Of a stretch of 64,000 bases of DNA, positions 11,505 through 23,452 are shown in pieces (positions within the stretch are counted from its first letter, which is position 1; every line of letters starts with the position of its first letter). The translations under genes were made by a program, and so were the position numbers. Under the pieces are notes generated by a model. It was given only the letters and a program-made list of their open reading frames with translations, made no database searches and was not told the DNA's origin. Source of the stretch: Calliopum simillimum. Its lineage: Eukaryota > Arthropoda > Insecta > Diptera > Lauxaniidae. The stretch covers positions 121,844,897-121,908,896 of the forward strand of contig OX638370.1 of assembly GCA_951812925.1 (NCBI GenBank), written 5' to 3'.

Positions 11505-13968
11505 AGTAATTTTTCCGCTAATTAAGAACATGTACTTTCTTTAATAATACTCGTATCCATGACTCAATTTTTAGATTTTCTATAATATTTTTGCGGAAAA
11601 CTTTTGTGGGTGATTTTTATGATCTGTTTACTCTCAGGTTTGCTATTTGATTCCTACGTAGATATAATCTTGTCAGCATTTTTACCGTTTGTCATATTGT
11701 TGGAGGTTTTCACTTTCTTATATTTTTACGGCTTTATTCCTCATTGTACTCATTTTAAGTTGGCTCCGGAATTTTTGAAAACTGAAAATTGTTTTCTGAG
11801 TTCGTTGGGAATTGTTCGAAATTTTTCTGCGAAATTAGACAGAAAGTCGAAGGTGTGCCTTGTTTTGCTCGGCGCCATTTTATTCGCAAAGATAAGTATT
11901 AATAACATACTTGAGTTCACAAGAAAGAATTCTGGACCCGGTTGTTTTTTTTTTTTTAAATTCGAAAAGTTCTACGGATAATCCTCGAAACAATTTTCCA
12001 AACTATTTGTTCTTTCATGTTAATCGCTTAATAAGGTTCCATCCGTCACTCAAGAAAAAAAAATCATCGTAAAGGATATCAGAGTTCTGGGTAGCACTTC
12101 AAGAGTTTTAAAGAAAATTTACTTTTTCATGTATTGTAAATCGCAAAATAACTTCACTTAGGGAAGAAACGAACCTTTGCGAAAGCCCAGTTTAATTTTT
12201 TTTTTTTTTTTAATTGATTCAATACAATACAATATTTTTGCTGAATAGCCAATGAAACCTTATTTAGCAATTAACATGAAAAATATTTTGGGAAATTTCT
12301 TCAAGGATTTTATGTAGATCTCTTCAAAGTCTATCTGGAACTGTCATCAGAACCCTTTTTTGGAAGATTTTTTTCTTATTTTATCAACAACAAAAAAAAT
12401 TTAAATTTAAAGAACTCCAAGGCACTTTTGAACTCAAAAAATTTATCAGAACTACTCCACGTGAGAAAAGTAGTGCTGAGAAAAAAGCGGCACCTCCGAA
12501 TTTCGATTCTAGTTAAAATTTTATATTATTTTGGCTTTGGGATGTCCATGTAAGGACCTGATACTATGAAGCTCTGATTCTCTTAAACATTTCAAAATGT
12601 ACATCTGTTCACTATCGGTGAGTATCCGTCTGGCTTCAATCGATAAGAAAATGTCGGACTCTACGAGCATATTGCATTCGGTAGTAAAAGTAACTATCAG
12701 AATTGGATAATTTTTTCAGATTTTTGTGGAAGAAATTGACATTGTTGAACTTAAGTGTTAAATAACTGCAATGTGAATTTCTAAAAGTGTTCAATGAATA
12801 CCCCCACTAAATTATAAGTTTTTACGCCACTGTCTAAACCATACACGCACAGGCCTGCCAATACAAATATCAGGGTGCACGAACACTACACAAAATGAAA
12901 AGTTTGTTATTTCGCTTTTCTCGCTGGTTTAGTTTTGATGTTTTTTGTTTTGTTCTCCCTCGTAAGCTTCTGAAACATTTGATCACTTTTGTAAAGTGGA
13001 GGAATTTTTGAGTGCACTTATACGTACATTTTTATACTTTTATATGAAAATGTTTTACATTCTATTTTTAAATTCATTATGGAACATACGAGTTTTTTTC
13101 ACATTTTGTGCAGTGCTTGTCCAGGATGTCTTTGAACCAAATGTTAGAAACTGAAATGTCCAAGATCGAAACAAGTAAAACATAAGACAATGAGCAAGGG
13201 ATCAAAATAGTTACAGAAGTTACTTCTAGGGTCAATTTTCGCTACCAGTTCATATGACTATAAGCTACTGAGCACATTTTGGTCACAAACGCAGTAATTA
13301 ATATTTGAAGTTGAATTATATGTTAAAAATATTTTTAAAATAAAAATGCATTTAATTTGAGCACATAATGGTTATCTATTTATAACTTGTCAATTTCAAC
13401 AATTTTTTATTTAAAACCACAAAATTAATTAAATGTCATAAAGTGTCAATCAAAATTGCAACATGAGATTAACGCCGCACATTATGCCTATCAATTAATT
13501 TCAATAATTAATTTTTTTACATTTTTACTTTAAGTTTTTTAAATAAAAAAAAAACCCTCAAAAAAATAAATTTTTAAATAAATCGGAAAATCATTGTAAT
13601 ATTTGCATATTCAATGCATAAATTTAAAAAAAGAATTTTTTTTGTTTATTTCTTTATTCAATTTCAATTTATGAAAACAAAATTAAAATATTAGCATCTA
13701 AACAAATATCCCATAAAAATAAAGCGAAAATAAATGGATTTACACTCCAACAGCTAACTCTTTCAGAGAATACAATAAAATACTTGGCTGAAAAAACGTA
13801 AAAAATACACTGCTCAAATGCATTAATTTTGAATTTGTACAGCACAAAATGGTAGACAAAACAAAATCGTTAAAAACTATTGTTGTTAGCGAATGGACGG
13901 GAAACATCGATGTCTTAAGTTTTCGATACTTTCGGTACTCGTAATATAATATTTACCACATAATAATT
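11505..13968. other. Intergenic or intronic AT-rich DNA
   Basis: No gene is visible. A 125-residue plus-strand frame at 11604-11981 is rich in Phe, Leu and Ile and ends in a poly-Phe run from a T tract; it matches nothing I know and is judged to be chance. Very AT-rich at 13300-13700. Confidence 0.5.
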
Positions 13969-14499
13969 TTAGGGTAAAATCCCCACGACACTTACTTAGA
14001 ACACGCAAACGGAATCACTATGCATCAGCTGTTTTTGACACGCAGTCTTTGCGTGGCCGGCGACTAGTCAACAACATAAGCAGCATTAGCAGAGTTTGGT
14101 AAGCAGGAACCCAAAAAAAAAACAAGGTATTGGTTGATTTAAACCACCATAGTTAAAAAAGTTGTAGTAGTGGTGGGAATAAGTAACATAGAGACCGCCG
14201 CACCAAGCACGCGTTGCCCGATAATGAATCGGTTGCCTGGGATTAGCGCATGGGTGAAGAGCCACATTAACTAAATGTCCAATAATGAATCAGTTATTCG
14301 TAGATGCGATCTGACCTTGAATTTTGTCGTACAAGGAAGCAGCAAGTAGAACGAGTGGTAAGATTAAGTCGTGCGATATAGACAGACGTAGAGCAGGAAA
14401 GTTAAGTAGGGCTGTAAGGAGGATCACAACATTAAACGTGAGTAGACCGATAATGAATCAGTATGCCATCAGTGTGCTCTCTATCTCTCAAGTGTGAAA

Positions 14500-14850
14500 T
14501 AGACATACATCCCAGCAAACATTTTCAATTGCGGACAATCATCCAACTTTTTGGGGATGCATTTAAAGCTCTTCTATACGAACGCGAGCTTTCCGCGAGT
14601 AAAAGAAGATTCCTCCTTATACTCTTCTGGGAGATCATTGCAAATCATCTTCGCGATGAATATACAACTCTTCCAGGCGAGTTTTGCGCGATAAAACTTC
14701 AGCGCGTGTGACAGAAGATTCCTCCTTACACTCTTCTGGAAGATCATTGCAAATCAAGCATCTTCGCGATGAATAAACAACTCTTCCAGGCGAGTTTTGC
14801 GCAACAAAACTTCAGCGCGAGTAACAGAAGATTTCTCATTACACCCTACT
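14500..14850. repeat. Tandem repeat, period about 115 bp
   Basis: About 2.5 copies of a unit containing AGAAGATTCCTCCTTA, CTTCTGGAAGATCATTGCAA, TCTTCGCGATGAAT and CTTCCAGGCGAGTTTTGCGC. Lies within LTR-like copy 1 and is absent from copy 2. Confidence 0.8.
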
Positions 14851-14859
14851 GGACTCTTA

Positions 14860-15520
14860 AGACCCAAAGCGGTTACTTAAAGGGGTCGAAGACACCTATG
14901 GTCATGTCCGAGATCTATTTTTGACCTTTTCCCATCGATTGAAGCAATAATTTTATTTTAAAAAATGGGCCCAAAATGGTCACTTAGAGGGGTCGGGGTC
15001 GCCTCTGGTCATGTACAAAATCTATTTTCGACCTTTCCCCATCAATTGGTGCAGTAAAATTTTTCACCAAAATGGGCCCAAATCGGTCACTCAGAAGGAT
15101 CGGAGACACCCTGGGTCATGTCCAAAATCTATTTTCGACCTTTCCCCATCAATTGATGCAATAAAATTTTTCACCAAAATGGGCCCAAATCGGTCACATA
15201 GAGGGATCGGAGACACCCTGGGTCATGTCCAAAATCTATTTTCGACCTTTCCCCATCGATTGGTGGAATAAAAATTTTTCACCAAAATGGGCCCAAATTG
15301 GTCACTTTGCGGGGTCAGAGACACCTCTGGTCATGTCTTAAATCTGTTTTCGAACTTTCCCCATCGATTGGTGCAATAAATTTCTTTTACATAAATGGGC
15401 CCAAATCGGCCACTTAGAGGACCCGGAGCCAACTCTGGTCATGACCAAAATATATTTTCGACCTTTTCCCATCGATTGGACCAAAAAAAAAATTCACAAA
15501 AAAGAGCCCAAAACGAATAA
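14860..15520. repeat. Tandem repeat, period about 107 bp, six units
   Basis: The landmark GGGCCCAAA recurs at about 14966, 15073, 15180, 15288 and 15398, with a variant GAGCCCAAA at about 15505. Each unit also holds TCATGTCCAAAATCTATTTT and CCTTTCCCCATCGATTGG. It is found only in LTR-like copy 1. An 86-residue plus-strand frame at 15011-15271 simply reads through the array. Confidence 0.85.
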
Positions 15521-16084
15521 AACAAGATTCGCGTTAAAGTAATAAGAACAGACTTACGCACAGAACCGATAATACACATTTTTCCGAGAGTACACACTCA
15601 GTTTCTCACTTAGGCTTTTGATCAGAGACCAGGAGTGAAGAGTGGTGATGAGTAAAGAGAAAGTCGAATAAAATAAAAATAATGTAAGAAATTAAAACTT
15701 CAACCCATGTCTTTGAATGCAAACCAAGAGGCTGTTATTTTCCTTTATAAATTTTTGTCGCCAAATCCTTGGCCGCCCAGACCACATCCAAAAGGCTTGT
15801 TACAACTTAGTAATGGGAAGCAAAAATTTGCAGAAAAAAAATGTAAAAGACCATAAAATTGCTATATCCGCCAGTACGATCCAAAAAAGCCCAGTTTTTG
15901 AGACAGAATTAAACGCAGTAGAGCCATTTCTTAGAGAATGTAAGAAAACATTTCCAAAGTAACGAAAAAATATCAGTTAAAACAAATTTTTGATTATATC
16001 TTGATATTTCAAGAAAATAATTCTTCAGAATGAAATAATTTATTATTTTATTTTGAATGAAAAGTACCAGTCCACTGCAGGTGT

Positions 16085-16202
16085 TGCCTACGGCAGTGCT
16101 GAAAAAAAAAACGCCAGGTGTCAACGGAAGTGGCAGTACACTGAATGTCACCGCTATTGCCACGAGCAATGTTGCATTGTGTTTAATGCTCGAAGCGTTG
16201 CA
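16085..16202 (+). other. Weak exon-like open frame
   Basis: One plus-strand frame reads KKKTPGVNGSGSTLNVTAIA and continues TSNVALCLMLEALHF before a stop. The amino-acid mix is protein-like and the region is less AT-rich than its surroundings, but no clear acceptor or donor bounds it and no homologue comes to mind. It could be a diverged exon or chance. Confidence 0.2.
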
Positions 16203-16786
16203 TTTTTGACTAAAACAAACAAAGTAATTAATTATGAAGTTCGTGACATCGCCGTTGTCCGTGCAGCACTAGCAGTAACATGTAAGCTGCATGAAAAGGT
16301 ATTTAAGTTCCCATTTTTGGCATAAAAAATTCGCAACTTTGGATGTTGCACATTGTTCATACAAGTGATGGTGATGGTGATACGCATTTGGTCAAGTGGG
16401 AGAGAGTGTTATAGGTATAATGCGACATGAACTTTAGATGACCCAAGGACATGTCGCTAGAAGCACAAAGATTAGTTAGTGTTTTGTAAAATTTCAGCAA
16501 GTTTGCTAAAATTGTGGTTTTTTTTAAAAAAGTTTCTAATGATAGATGAAATATATTTGTGAAATCAAAAATTGAAAAAAAGAGTGAGAAAATGTCACAA
16601 AACTTAAATTCCATGCAAAATTTCTAAATTTAATATACAACATATTTCCACTTCAATTCTGTAACGTTTTAAAGCCAAACAACTTACATCAAACAAAAAA
16701 TTCCACAAATTTAGAAAATCTCTAACACAAGCAACAACCTGGAGCTTAAACCGTTACGGCACTGAAACACAGCCATGAGATACCGT

Positions 16787-16914
16787 CAATTTCTTGGATG
16801 AACTGTGCGATGGCGATGGCAACGGCAATGCAAACACCAAAAAAGTAGCAACAGCAAATGCGACACCACCACCAGCAGCAAAAATAGCGGCAGCACACAA
16901 AATCACATTTTAAA
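16787..16914 (+). other. Possible terminal coding exon, product unknown
   Basis: A plus-strand frame reads DTVNFLDELCDGDGNGNANT, then KKVATANATPPPAAKIAAAH, then KITF and a stop. Balanced composition (acidic Gly/Asn then Ala/Pro rich) and locally higher GC make it exon-like. A CAG lies upstream at 16770-16772, but the phase cannot be confirmed. No family recognised; listed so it can be tested against RNA data. Confidence 0.25.
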
Positions 16915-17276
16915 ATTGTTTTTCGTGCTGGCGTTTAGTACGCCCTGCAGCAGATTTAGCTTAACAAATATACAGCCAATCTGCAAAAAATCCTTGCTTA
17001 CCGCTCAAGGTAATGCAACACTGCCAATCTGCTGCGCCGTCAGGTTGCTGTCGTACCTACAGTGTAACGTAAGAGCTAAGTACTTAGGTAACTAAGGACT
17101 TAAAGCTTTTAATTTAAAATAAAAGTGGTTTTAAACAGAAAAACTTTCGCTCATTATTTTTCATGTACATACATGTAAAAAATGTAATTTGCTTAATATG
17201 ACGTGTGTGTAATTTATTTTTATTTTTTTTTTTCGTTCAATATAAGTACATAAGTATGTAATATATAAGGGAATAG
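16915..17276. other. Intergenic, no gene seen
   Basis: AT-rich, with a short TACATACATGTA palindrome-like patch at about 17167. Nothing else to report. Confidence 0.45.
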
Positions 17277-17326
17277 TGTCGGGTGTGGACACCATTTGAT
17301 TTTCGACTCATATCTTATGACCAAAT

Positions 17327-18728
17327 CAGGCATGATATTCGAACTTCTTCAATGGTACTTTTTTTTAAAAAGCCAATAGTACTTTGGGTACTTTTTATTT
17401 TTGTAGCCTAGAGTTAATTTATTTGCTTCACCCGCGCATTATTTGACGAGAAGGACTTGCATTTTTATTTAAATAAATTAGTATATAACAATTTTCAAAG
17501 TAAAATTTCGTGCCTTCTCTATGTAGCCTCCAAAAAAGTCAAAAATCATGTTTTTGTTCCTTTTTAAATTTTTAGGTTAGGATGATTCCTAAAAAAAATA
17601 AGATATTGATATAATTTAAATAAGGTTTTGTAAACAAAGATAAGTACTTTTAATTTACATCAAGGGTGTCAGCGTAGAACAAAAGTGAGCCAATTTTGGC
17701 TGAACTACAACAAAAAGAATATTTCAATATTACGCAAATTTTGCAGAAATACAACAATCACAAAAATAATTTTTGTTGTTATTTTTTGAGCTTGTCAAAA
17801 TTTTGCGGAATTAAACATTTATTGTATGAAAAATTGTTTTTGTTGTTTCGTATAGAAAAAAAAAACAACAAAAAATTTTTCGTGTGTGTTGTAGTCCTCA
17901 GAATTTTTAGAAATTATTGAAGTATTTTTGTTGTTATAAACGAGGCATCAAGAAAACAACAAAAAATTGTTTTTCTGATTGTTGTCCTTCGGGAAATTTG
18001 AATTTGTTGTAAAAAAATAAAATTTTAGGTTAGGATATCTCAAAATTCTGTAGCGATAGAGCGATTTTGTTAATGAATTTAAATTCAGCATCAAAAATTT
18101 AGCTAAAAACGACTGTTCTTATTTTTTTTATTGGTTTAAGTTTTCGCATGTTATTTTTGACTTAACTCAACTTTGTCCAAAAACGAAAAATTCGATTTAA
18201 AAAAAAAGCGCCTGACGGATTTTCTTAATTTTTTTTTTAATATGACGAGAAAAGTGCCCTGAACGAGAAAATATAAAAATTTTCAAAAGGGGTTAAAAAT
18301 TTTTCTCATATACAATAATTTAGATTGTCTTTATTTGAAAATTCTGTCAGTATTAATTGAATAAGTTGGTTTTCTCAAAGTTTAAACAATGGTTTGTTCT
18401 TTGATCACAATTTAGAAACTTTTAATTGAAATATTTCGTATCGCGGTTTTTTTACTTAGGGCGTTCTTGCTCGCAACGCCTCAATTGCTAAGTTTCTAAC
18501 TGTACTGATGTCCGTACTTTCATCAATTACAATGGAGTAGTACAGAATTTTAGCTATTGAGAAAATGCACTCCGCCAGTGTAGATTTTGCGAAATTCTAT
18601 AACAAATTCACATACTAAGTAACACAAAAAATCACGAAAGGACTTTTTAGAGTCGAAAGTACTTCAGTACTTTTGTAATGTCAATAGTACCAAAAAAAGT
18701 ACGATTCCACTACAAATATCATCCTTGG
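17327..18728. mobile_element. Possible 1.4-kb insertion with 7-bp target duplication
   Basis: ACCAAAT at 17320-17326 is repeated at 18729-18735, and joining across the interval gives continuous flanking sequence. Inside the borders, weak inverted similarity is seen (GATATTCGAAC...GGTACTTTTTTT at left, the complement of GTACTTTTTTTGGTAC...at right, about 18690-18700). It carries TTAGGTTAGGATATCTC at 18029, a motif shared with foldback elements elsewhere in the window. No coding content. Confidence 0.4.
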
Positions 18729-18769
18729 ACCAAATGTATATTATGCAGACATATAAGTATCAATGAAAA

Positions 18770-19480
18770 GCTAGAGAGATTAGCTGACTACTGGTGAAGA
18801 AAGTAAATTGATTTCGTCAGTTAGAAAAATTAAATGAAAATAATAGTGAAGTGATCATTCTAGACAAAAAAAAAAAATTTTTGGCCGGTTGTGGGCACCC
18901 TTAGAAGATCGGCGAAAAATGGGAAAATATGAAGTTAAACGCAATTAAATGGAAAAGAAAGCAAAATTAATTTATTTTGGAAACATTGACTCACGCAAAT
19001 TCTACGAATTCTGCTCAACGGCTTCAACAAAATCAGCGTCACTGAAAACCTCTAGATCGAATGGCATCGTGAATGTTGCCCTGAAACCAGATTTGATAGT
19101 CTTCAGCGTCAATACCAATCCATTTCTGCCATCTGTTCCTTGGTTCACTTGTCTGGAAACAGAATACCAAGATTTTTTGCAAAGTGGTATGCCACCTTAC
19201 CACCCACACTTAATGAAAACAACTTTTTTCTGCGATATCTTTAAAAGGCCTATTGATTCTTTCCTTTCCACTAAGAAAAGCGTAAAAAGGCGATAAGAAC
19301 ACCATTTAAATTTATAATGTTGACATCCACGACGGTATTTCAGTAAATCACATGCATTAAAGAAAGAAAGATTGGTGCCCACAACCAACCCTGTTGGGTG
19401 CCCACAACCGACTTTGACAGCCATTTTGAAAAGCAATAAGCACATTCTGTTGTGTTAAAATTTTGGATATGAAGCTTCTG
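18770..19480 (-). pseudogene. pogo/Tigger-like DDE transposase relic, copy 1
   Basis: Read on the minus strand, a segment gives MPFDLEVFSDADFVEAVEQN, close to the C-terminal motif of pogo/Jerky-type DDE transposases (P-F-N-P-D-V-F-x-D-x-D-F). Upstream on the same strand a frame runs ERKESIGLLKISQKKVV, but shifts are needed to join them. The same block occurs in reverse at 22640-23450. A 115-residue plus-strand frame at 18949-19296 is the antisense shadow of this relic. A GTTGTGGGCACC motif flanks it on both sides (about 18887 and the complement near 19377 and 19403). It is not functional. Confidence 0.5.
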
Positions 19481-19539
19481 GGAAGTAATAGTGGAGGACT
19501 AGACTAACGAAAAATGTACCACTTTAGAGTTCTAGGGAA

Positions 19540-19775
19540 AACCTGATTTTACGACTTATTTTACCAAAAACATTTTCTTGGGTCACCCTAATGTTTTTGG
19601 AAAAACCTTTTTTAAAAAAAAAACTTAGCAAATTGTGAGGCTTTTTCAAGAGTGTACTTGAATTATATGGTTTTAAAGGATTTCGCTAAGTTCTGGATAT
19701 TTAAATTGATATTTTCCATTTTTTTCCTACTTTTTGACTTTGGCGGCCATTTTAGTTCGAAAAGGATCCCATTTA
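19540..19775. repeat. Dispersed repeat, second copy (partner at 10255-10490)
   Basis: Same orientation and order of blocks as the first copy, for example GGATTTCGCTAAGTTCTGGA and TTTGGCGGCCATTTTAGT. No coding potential. Confidence 0.65.
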
Positions 19776-21209
19776 TATGTTTTTTTATGATTTTTTCTGG
19801 CACCCTCGTTTGATTTTCTAAAATTCGCTAGTACATTTGTCATACCAATTTTTAAATTGAGATAAGAAAAAAATACTTTTAAGTAACATCACACGCGTTA
19901 CTCCCACGCAATATTTTTCTAAAAGTGATAACCCTACTTGAATATAGTTTATCTTGCTGATGTGTTTACTCTTTTATCAAGCTTTGTATGCACTTCAATA
20001 ATTTCAAAAACTATTGATAGCCGCTAAAGATATTTCGAAATATAACATAAAAAAAAAGTTATAGAAAAATCTTTCAGTTCTACCCATAGTGCGCAGTTTT
20101 TTAGCTAAACAAATCCTAACAAATTGCTTCAAGCGCTGTTCAAACAAATCATTTTTTATTTTACCTACCACCTACTGCCACTTTCAAAAATAAAATGTAA
20201 AAAATAAAATAAAATGTTGAACAAAGATTTTGGATAAATAAAAAAAAAAAATCATTATTTGCAAACTTTAAAAGTTCCACGTTTTTCACATTTTTGCTTC
20301 ATTTGATTTTATTTTGCTCACTAAGCAAAGCAGGAATACTTGCTGTCATACCCGCAACTTAAATCGCTTTTATTATGCGACATTATCGTAAAAATGTGTA
20401 AGTGAATCCCTGCAAGCGTCAGTCAACCACCATCATCAGATTTGCAGCAAAAGGTGGCGTGTTGTTGTTAAAAGGGCAACATCATCAGCAGCGCTCAGCT
20501 CACCAGGTATGAAGCGCAATTTATGCTCCTCGGGTATCTCTGCTGTTGCTTAGGCATCAAATACAGCGAAAATATGCCAAATGCGATGTAATGACAAACA
20601 GCATAATAAAAATAAGCGTAAAGAATGCAAAAATAACCGTAAAATGAAGCAAAATATAAAATCTCTGAGTTTATAACATTCTAAGGCAAATAAATGGCTT
20701 CGCACTGGCGGCATTGCGCGCCTTAATGAAGATGAGCCGCCACGCCAAGTAAATGAGACCAACAATAATGCTGGGAGTTGGCGGAAAACTTTTTCCCTAA
20801 ATAAAGTCATAAATTATAATGCTGTGGAAATAATAAATATTTGCACGTATTGTTCGCATTAATTTGTAGCAAATTTTGCGACCCACAACAAAACGGATAC
20901 ACTGGGCAGCACAAGCAACCCTTTTTGCAACGTGATTGGGTGAAAATTTTTCCATTTTGTTTTTGTATTTGTTTGCAATAAATGACATTTTAAAATTACA
21001 AAAGCGCTTTATTTGTTAAAGGAAATTAATGAGAATTTTCCTTTTTTGTTTTTGGGTAAATTCAAAAATGTTTAAAGAAAACATTTTTTTTTTTACTTGG
21101 TGAGTGTATTTAATTGAGCATTAGATAAAGTTGAACTTTATATTCTTCCATCGCAAATGTTTGAATGACTCTTTAAAACGATACCCTAATTTTTTTTTTT
21201 GTTTTCTTT
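19776..21209. other. Intergenic, no gene seen
   Basis: AT-rich with a slightly GC-richer part at 20390-20780. An 86-residue minus-strand frame at 20550-20810 has no family features. No splice-bounded exon could be supported. Confidence 0.45.
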
Positions 21210-21800
21210 GTTCCGAGAAAAACCAGTGGAGCACTTTTAATTCATCTGTAGGCCCATTTTGACAAAAAAAAAATGTGTATTGAGCTCATGACTTTTTTTC
21301 TTCCAAATTTGCTTCTAAAACAAAGATTATATTTTTGCAAAATTTTTGGGTTTGCAAAGTTTACACATTTTTTTGCAGTATAGTTAATGTTCGGTTCCAA
21401 AAGTCGATACTTGCTTTTTTAATTACGCGGCTGGAAAAACGATTTTTTACTCAATAGCAAGACATCTTACGATTAAATTGTCTGAAGCATAAAATACTTG
21501 AAATTGTTCAAGGATTGTGTGTGTTCCTTTTCAGAATTTTTGGATTCATTTTTTTTTTTATTTTTTTTGACCTAATTTTTGAGAAATTATAAATATAAAA
21601 TATAAAATATTATAAAATGTCTCAAAAAATTCTGAAAAAATTCAAACATATTTTTTGATCAATTTAAAGCATTTTATGTCTCACACAGATTTTTCGTACG
21701 ATGCCTTACTTTTGAGTAAAAAAGCGTTTTTCCAAACACGAAAGTAATTGAAAAATGCAAAAAAAGTCAATTTTTGGATCCCAATATTATCTATGGTCAT
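21210..21800. repeat. Foldback-type repeat, partner of 62480-62830
   Basis: Two arms (about 21400-21560 and 21600-21760) are inverted: TTTTTACTCAATAGCAAGAC at left against TACTTTTGAGTAAAAAAGCG at right, and AGAATTTTTGGATTC against the complement of AATTCTGAAAAAATT. The outer block GAGAAAAACCAGTGGAGCAC matches, reversed, sequence at about 62765-62795. No protein is encoded. Confidence 0.6.
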
Positions 21801-21879
21801 ACCATTTCAAAACGGAAAATGAGAAAAAAAAATGTATTCCAATTACTTCTATTTTAACAATATCATAATGTCCTACTTT

Positions 21880-22145
21880 TTTTGGCGACACATTTTCAAC
21901 CCTTTTTTGGTGACACATTTTTGAACTTTTTTTGGCAACACATTTTCGACACTTTTTTAGCGACACATTTTTATAAGCTATTTTGGCGATGACACTTTTT
22001 TTGGCGAAACTTTTTTTACACAATTGTCGGCACATTTTTTGGTACCACATTTTTCGACACTTCTAGCAACACATTTTTAAAAAATTTTTGGATACACATT
22101 TTTCGAAATTTTTTTGGCGAAACATTTTTGAGACAATTTTAAATT
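21880..22145. repeat. Imperfect tandem repeat, period about 27 bp
   Basis: Around ten diverged units of TTTTTTTGGCGACACATTTT, with the third block varying (CAAC, GAAC, GACAC). The Lys/Cys-rich minus-strand frame through it is only a reading of the repeat. Confidence 0.75.
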
Positions 22146-22639
22146 TTACCAGGCCTAATAGCAAAATATTAAAATAATTTTAACTTTATGAACATTTACA
22201 CACAAATATTTTTCCAATGGTGTATAATTTAAAGTCATGCTCCGTTCCTAACATAGTAACTAAGGTAGGAAACATTTTTTTCTAACGTATGAATATATAG
22301 GGGAAGAGTATCGCCAGCAGGCAGGGTTCGGGTGTTGGCACCCCCCCTCCCCCCGTGACTTTTGACACAAAACAAGTGCGGCTATTCTGACAAATGTTAA
22401 GCGCGTGTTATGACAGCACGAAATTTTTGTGCATTTACCGGAGCAAACAGGCGCATTTGCTTGATGCTGAGAAGAAAATAATTTTTGAATAAGTAAAAGT
22501 CAACACAAAAGTTTTTTTCAATCATTCTCCAAGCGCGATAAATCTAAGTGAATCAATCGAAAAGCTGAATGAAATATATATTTATGCGGTAAATTTTTTA
22601 TATTTTGTGATTCAAAACAGAATGCAACCAAAATATTCA
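22146..22639. other. Intergenic, C-run and TE edge
   Basis: Mostly AT-rich, with GGTTCGGGTGTTGGCACC at about 22327 and a C-rich run at 22344-22357. The GTGTTGGCACC block resembles the GTGTGGGCATC and GTTGTGGGCACC motifs that border the pogo-like relics, so it may be a decayed element end. Confidence 0.35.
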
Positions 22640-23452
22640 CACAACATAATTTGCTCATTGCTTTTCAAAGTGGCTATCAAAGTCAAGTATGGGCCCCGAA
22701 GTGGTCCGGGTGTGGGCATCCATCTTTTTTTATTTAAAGCGTTTGTTTTACTGAAATATCATCGTGGATGCCAACGTTTCTAATCTTAATGGTATTCTTA
22801 TGCCATTTTACTCTTTTTTAGTGGAAAGGAAAGAACCAATAGGCCCTTTAAAAATATCGTAGAAAAAACATAGTGGCATAACACTTTGCAAAAAATCTCG
22901 GTATTGAGTTTCCAGCCAAGTAGACCGAAAAGCAGATGGCGGGCATGGATTGGTACAAAAAATCATGCTTGGCAAAAGAGCAATGTCAACAAGGGCCAGA
23001 GATTACGTCACCTAGCTAGCTTAATTTGCAAAAAAAAATTATCTGTCATCACCCGAAGATAATCAAGTCTGGTTTCGGGGCAACAGATATGATGCCATTC
23101 AATCCAGACGTTTTCAGTGACGCTGATTTTGTTAAAGCCGTTGAGCAGAATTTGTTAAATTTTTGTGAGTCAATGTCTCCGAAATAAGTTAATTTTGCTT
23201 TTTTCTCCATTTGATTGCTTTAAATTTCATAATTTCCCATTTTTAGCCGATTTTCTAAGGGTGCCCACAACCGGATCTAACATTTTTTTTTGTCAAAAAT
23301 GATCATATTTTCCCATTTTTAGCCGATTTTCTAAGGGTGCCCACAACCGGATCTAACATTTTTTTTGTCAAAAATGATCACTTCACTATTTTTTTGATAT
23401 AATTTTTCCAACTGATGAAATCAATTTACTTTCTTCACCAATAGTAAGCTGC
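22640..23452 (+). pseudogene. pogo/Tigger-like DDE transposase relic, copy 2 (inverted)
   Basis: Inverted copy of 18770-19480. A plus-strand frame reads MMPFNPDVFSDADFVKAVEQ and then NLLNFCESMSPK before a stop, the better preserved version of the C-terminal pogo-like motif. The upstream part (ERTNRPFKNIVEK) has stops and shifts. A block of about 75 bp (TTTTAGCCGATTTTCTAAGG through the CAACCGGATC site) is directly duplicated at about 23226-23305 and 23306-23378. The copy ends abruptly at 23452, where mariner sequence begins. Confidence 0.5.

Larger units (their letters stand above)
13969..15830 (+). repeat. LTR-like dispersed repeat, copy 1
   Basis: Starts near GGGTAAAATCCCCACGACAC and shares ordered blocks with 41352-42930: CAGCTGTTTTTGACACGCAG, GTCTTTGCGTGGCC, repeated ATAATGAATCAGTT-type modules, and a common end block (TCTTTGAATGCAAACCAA, then CCTTTATAAATTTTTGT, then CTTGGCCGCC). 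The size and modular promoter-like build suggest a solo LTR of a retrotransposon, but I see no flanking gag or pol and no firm TG...CA ends. It contains two internal tandem arrays listed separately. Confidence 0.5.

Noticed and set aside
11604..11981. 125-residue plus-strand open frame next to the gap
   Set aside because: Phe/Leu-rich, ends in a T-run translation, no domain, no splice context. Likely chance in T-rich DNA.
18949..19296. 115-residue plus-strand open frame as a gene
   Set aside because: The same region read on the minus strand gives a pogo-like transposase motif that is also present in the inverted copy at 22.6-23.4 kb, so this frame is antisense.
21787..22050. Lys/Cys-rich 87-residue minus-strand protein
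   Set aside because: It reads an imperfect 27-bp tandem repeat.
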